This document shows positions 62,450 through 64,000 of a stretch of DNA of 64,000 nucleotides, one piece after another. Made by a program: the position numbers and the translations under genes. This stretch comes from Lottia gigantea (Eukaryota; Mollusca; Gastropoda; Lottiidae). The notes under the pieces were generated by a model. That model saw only the letters and a program-made list of their open reading frames with translations, did not search any database and was not told the DNA's origin. The DNA lies in NCBI RefSeq assembly GCF_000327385.1, contig NW_008707048.1:191086-255085 (forward strand), read 5' to 3'. Numbering within the stretch: position 1 is the stretch's first letter; each line of letters begins with the position of its first letter.

Positions 62450-63000
62450 GGAAATGATAATCAGTTTTTAAAAGTTTTTGCCTAATGATCTTTAGTTTTT
62501 AAAAGTCTTCTGATAATGTGATTTACGAAATTGTCTTTAGTTTTCTAATATTGTTATAATGTGATGTGTTTTTACAAAATGTTTTTATTGGTTTTCCAGT
62601 ACAATGTATTTTTATAATGTGATTTACAAAATGGTCTTTAGTTTTCATTATGATGTGATTTTGTTTTTTTACGAAATTGTCTTTAGTTTTCTAATATTGT
62701 TATAATAATATTGTGATGATTTTTTACAAAATGTTTTTATTGGTTTTTTTAGTACATGTATTTTTATTATGTGATTTACAAAATGATCTTCAGTTTTCAT
62801 AATGATGTGATTTTTTTTTATCAAAATGTTTTTATTGGTTTTTTTAGTACATGTATTTTTATTATGTGATTTACAAAATGATCTTCAGTTTTCATAATGA
62901 TGTGATTTTTTTTTATCAAAATGTTTTTATTGGTTTTCTAGTATTTTTATAAAAGTGGTCTTTAGTTTTCATTATGACGTGATTTTTTTTTATGAAATCG
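62450..63000. repeat. Degenerate T-rich tandem repeat, about 95-bp period
   Basis: Units combine ttttacaaaatgtttttatt, ggttttttagtacatgtatt and gtgatttacaaaatg with cttcagttttcataatgatg. Two adjacent units near 62720-62910 are almost identical and the flanking ones are diverged. Confidence 0.8.
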
Positions 63001-63001
63001 T

Positions 63002-63195
63002 ATTTAGTTTTTTAATGCCCCTGAAATAATGTGGTCTTTAGTTTAGTTTTTTAATGCCCCTGAAATAATGTGGTCTTTAGTTTAGTTTTTTAATGCCCCT
63101 GAAATAATGTGGTCTTTAGTTTAGTTTTTTAATGCCCCTGAAATAATGTGGTCTTTAGTTTAGTTTTTTAATGCCCCTGAAATAATGTGGTTTTT
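63002..63195. repeat. 39-bp minisatellite
   Basis: The phrase aatgcccctgaaataatgtg recurs at about 63014, 63053, 63092, 63131 and 63170, an exact 39-bp period. The units are almost identical and follow directly on the T-rich array, from whose gtctttagttttttaa part they seem to derive. Confidence 0.93.
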
Positions 63196-64000
63196 ACGAA
63201 ATACTGATTTCCCCCCCAAAAAAATTACTATAAATCTCAGTTTGAGCTCTGCCTTTGACTTTTTGATAAACAAAAACAAATTATTTTCACTGTAAAAGAA
63301 ACAGAAAAAAGTGGCAATTGTAGAGCGATATAGAACTATTAAAACAGAACTTGAAACATGTTGTTACTCAAAGTTTCACGCTGTGTGTTATTGATTTCAC
63401 GTTTTCAGTTTCACGCTGTGCATTCTTTTGGTTGATATTTTTTCATAGTTAACTTCTTCTTTCTTATAATTGGTTAGTTAATTTAACGAAAAACAAAAAA
63501 AATGACTGTATTTTAAAAGAAATGGAAACGGAATAAGAAATTTTTAAGGATATTGTTACTTTATAAAAAGTAGTGATAGTTAGATATAAAATGATTTGAG
63601 AGAAAAGACACGTAATTGAAGATAATTGTAGGCTATCTATCATGTTGAATTCCCTGATATTTAAAAATCAATGGTTCATAGAATCTCTTTTATATTCACA
63701 CATGATAGGCTGGAATTAACTCTCAGTTTTAACTTGACCAAACCATTCTATGTTACATTGCTTGTATTGACTATATAATATCTTTTACATTGCTTTATGA
63801 TACAAGACTTGAACTCAGAGTGTATATAGAAAGCAAACTGACTCAATGGCAGGGATAAATGTTAAGGTTTAGTTTGAATGCCTTCCCCCCTCCCCTCCTC
63901 CTTTCCCAGTCTATTCCGTACCCTTACCCTACTGTCAATACTTCCGAAAGGCAGTGGTTACCAACCTTTTTCAGCCTTAAAACCCCTGGATTTTTCACAC

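Larger units (their letters stand above)
60371..64000. other. Long intron to the right edge
   Basis: The donor at 60371 (gtaagt) has no acceptor with a protein-like exon before the window ends. The interval holds foldback family C, T-rich tandem repeats and AT-rich sequence. The minus-strand frame at 61513-61704 has no support. Confidence 0.55.

Overview
The window looks like a piece of an AT-rich lophotrochozoan genome, most likely a mollusc and perhaps a gastropod. This rests on intron-rich animal genes with GT-AG junctions, long introns full of foldback elements and minisatellites, and protein sequences of animal type. The species is inference. There is one assembly gap (positions 3041-3414) and one isolated N (5953).

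Layout. 1-9.7 kb (minus strand): repeat-rich DNA, with phase-compatible exons of an unidentified small membrane protein cut by the gap. 12.4-20.5 kb (plus): a 19-exon fatty-acid amide hydrolase gene. 22.4-27.1 kb (plus): an 11-exon kynurenine/2-aminoadipate aminotransferase gene. 28.2-31.3 and 32.9-35.3 kb (plus): two tandem six-exon secreted lipases of the pancreatic-lipase family. 35.7-38.5 kb (minus): a pentameric ligand-gated channel subunit without the Cys-loop cysteines, first exon not found. 40.3-42.2 kb (minus): biotin-protein ligase in one uninterrupted exon. 43.7-48.0 kb (plus): a nine-exon SLC22-type transporter. 49.6-56.3 kb (minus): a 15-coding-exon elongation factor 2 that keeps all key residues but is unusually divergent. 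58.3 kb to the right edge (plus): the start of a large acidic protein I do not recognise, followed by a repeat-rich intron.

The genes are unrelated housekeeping and metabolic loci and do not form a pathway. FAAH, AADAT and the lipases share only a broad lipid or amino-acid catabolic theme. The unusual content lies in the divergent eEF2, the Cys-less channel, the intronless biotin ligase, the fresh lipase duplication with its intronic palindromic repeats, and at least five families of foldback or non-autonomous DNA elements. One of those families varies in length through internal tandem repeats. I saw no retrovirus, LTR element, Polinton, CRISPR array, tRNA or rRNA.
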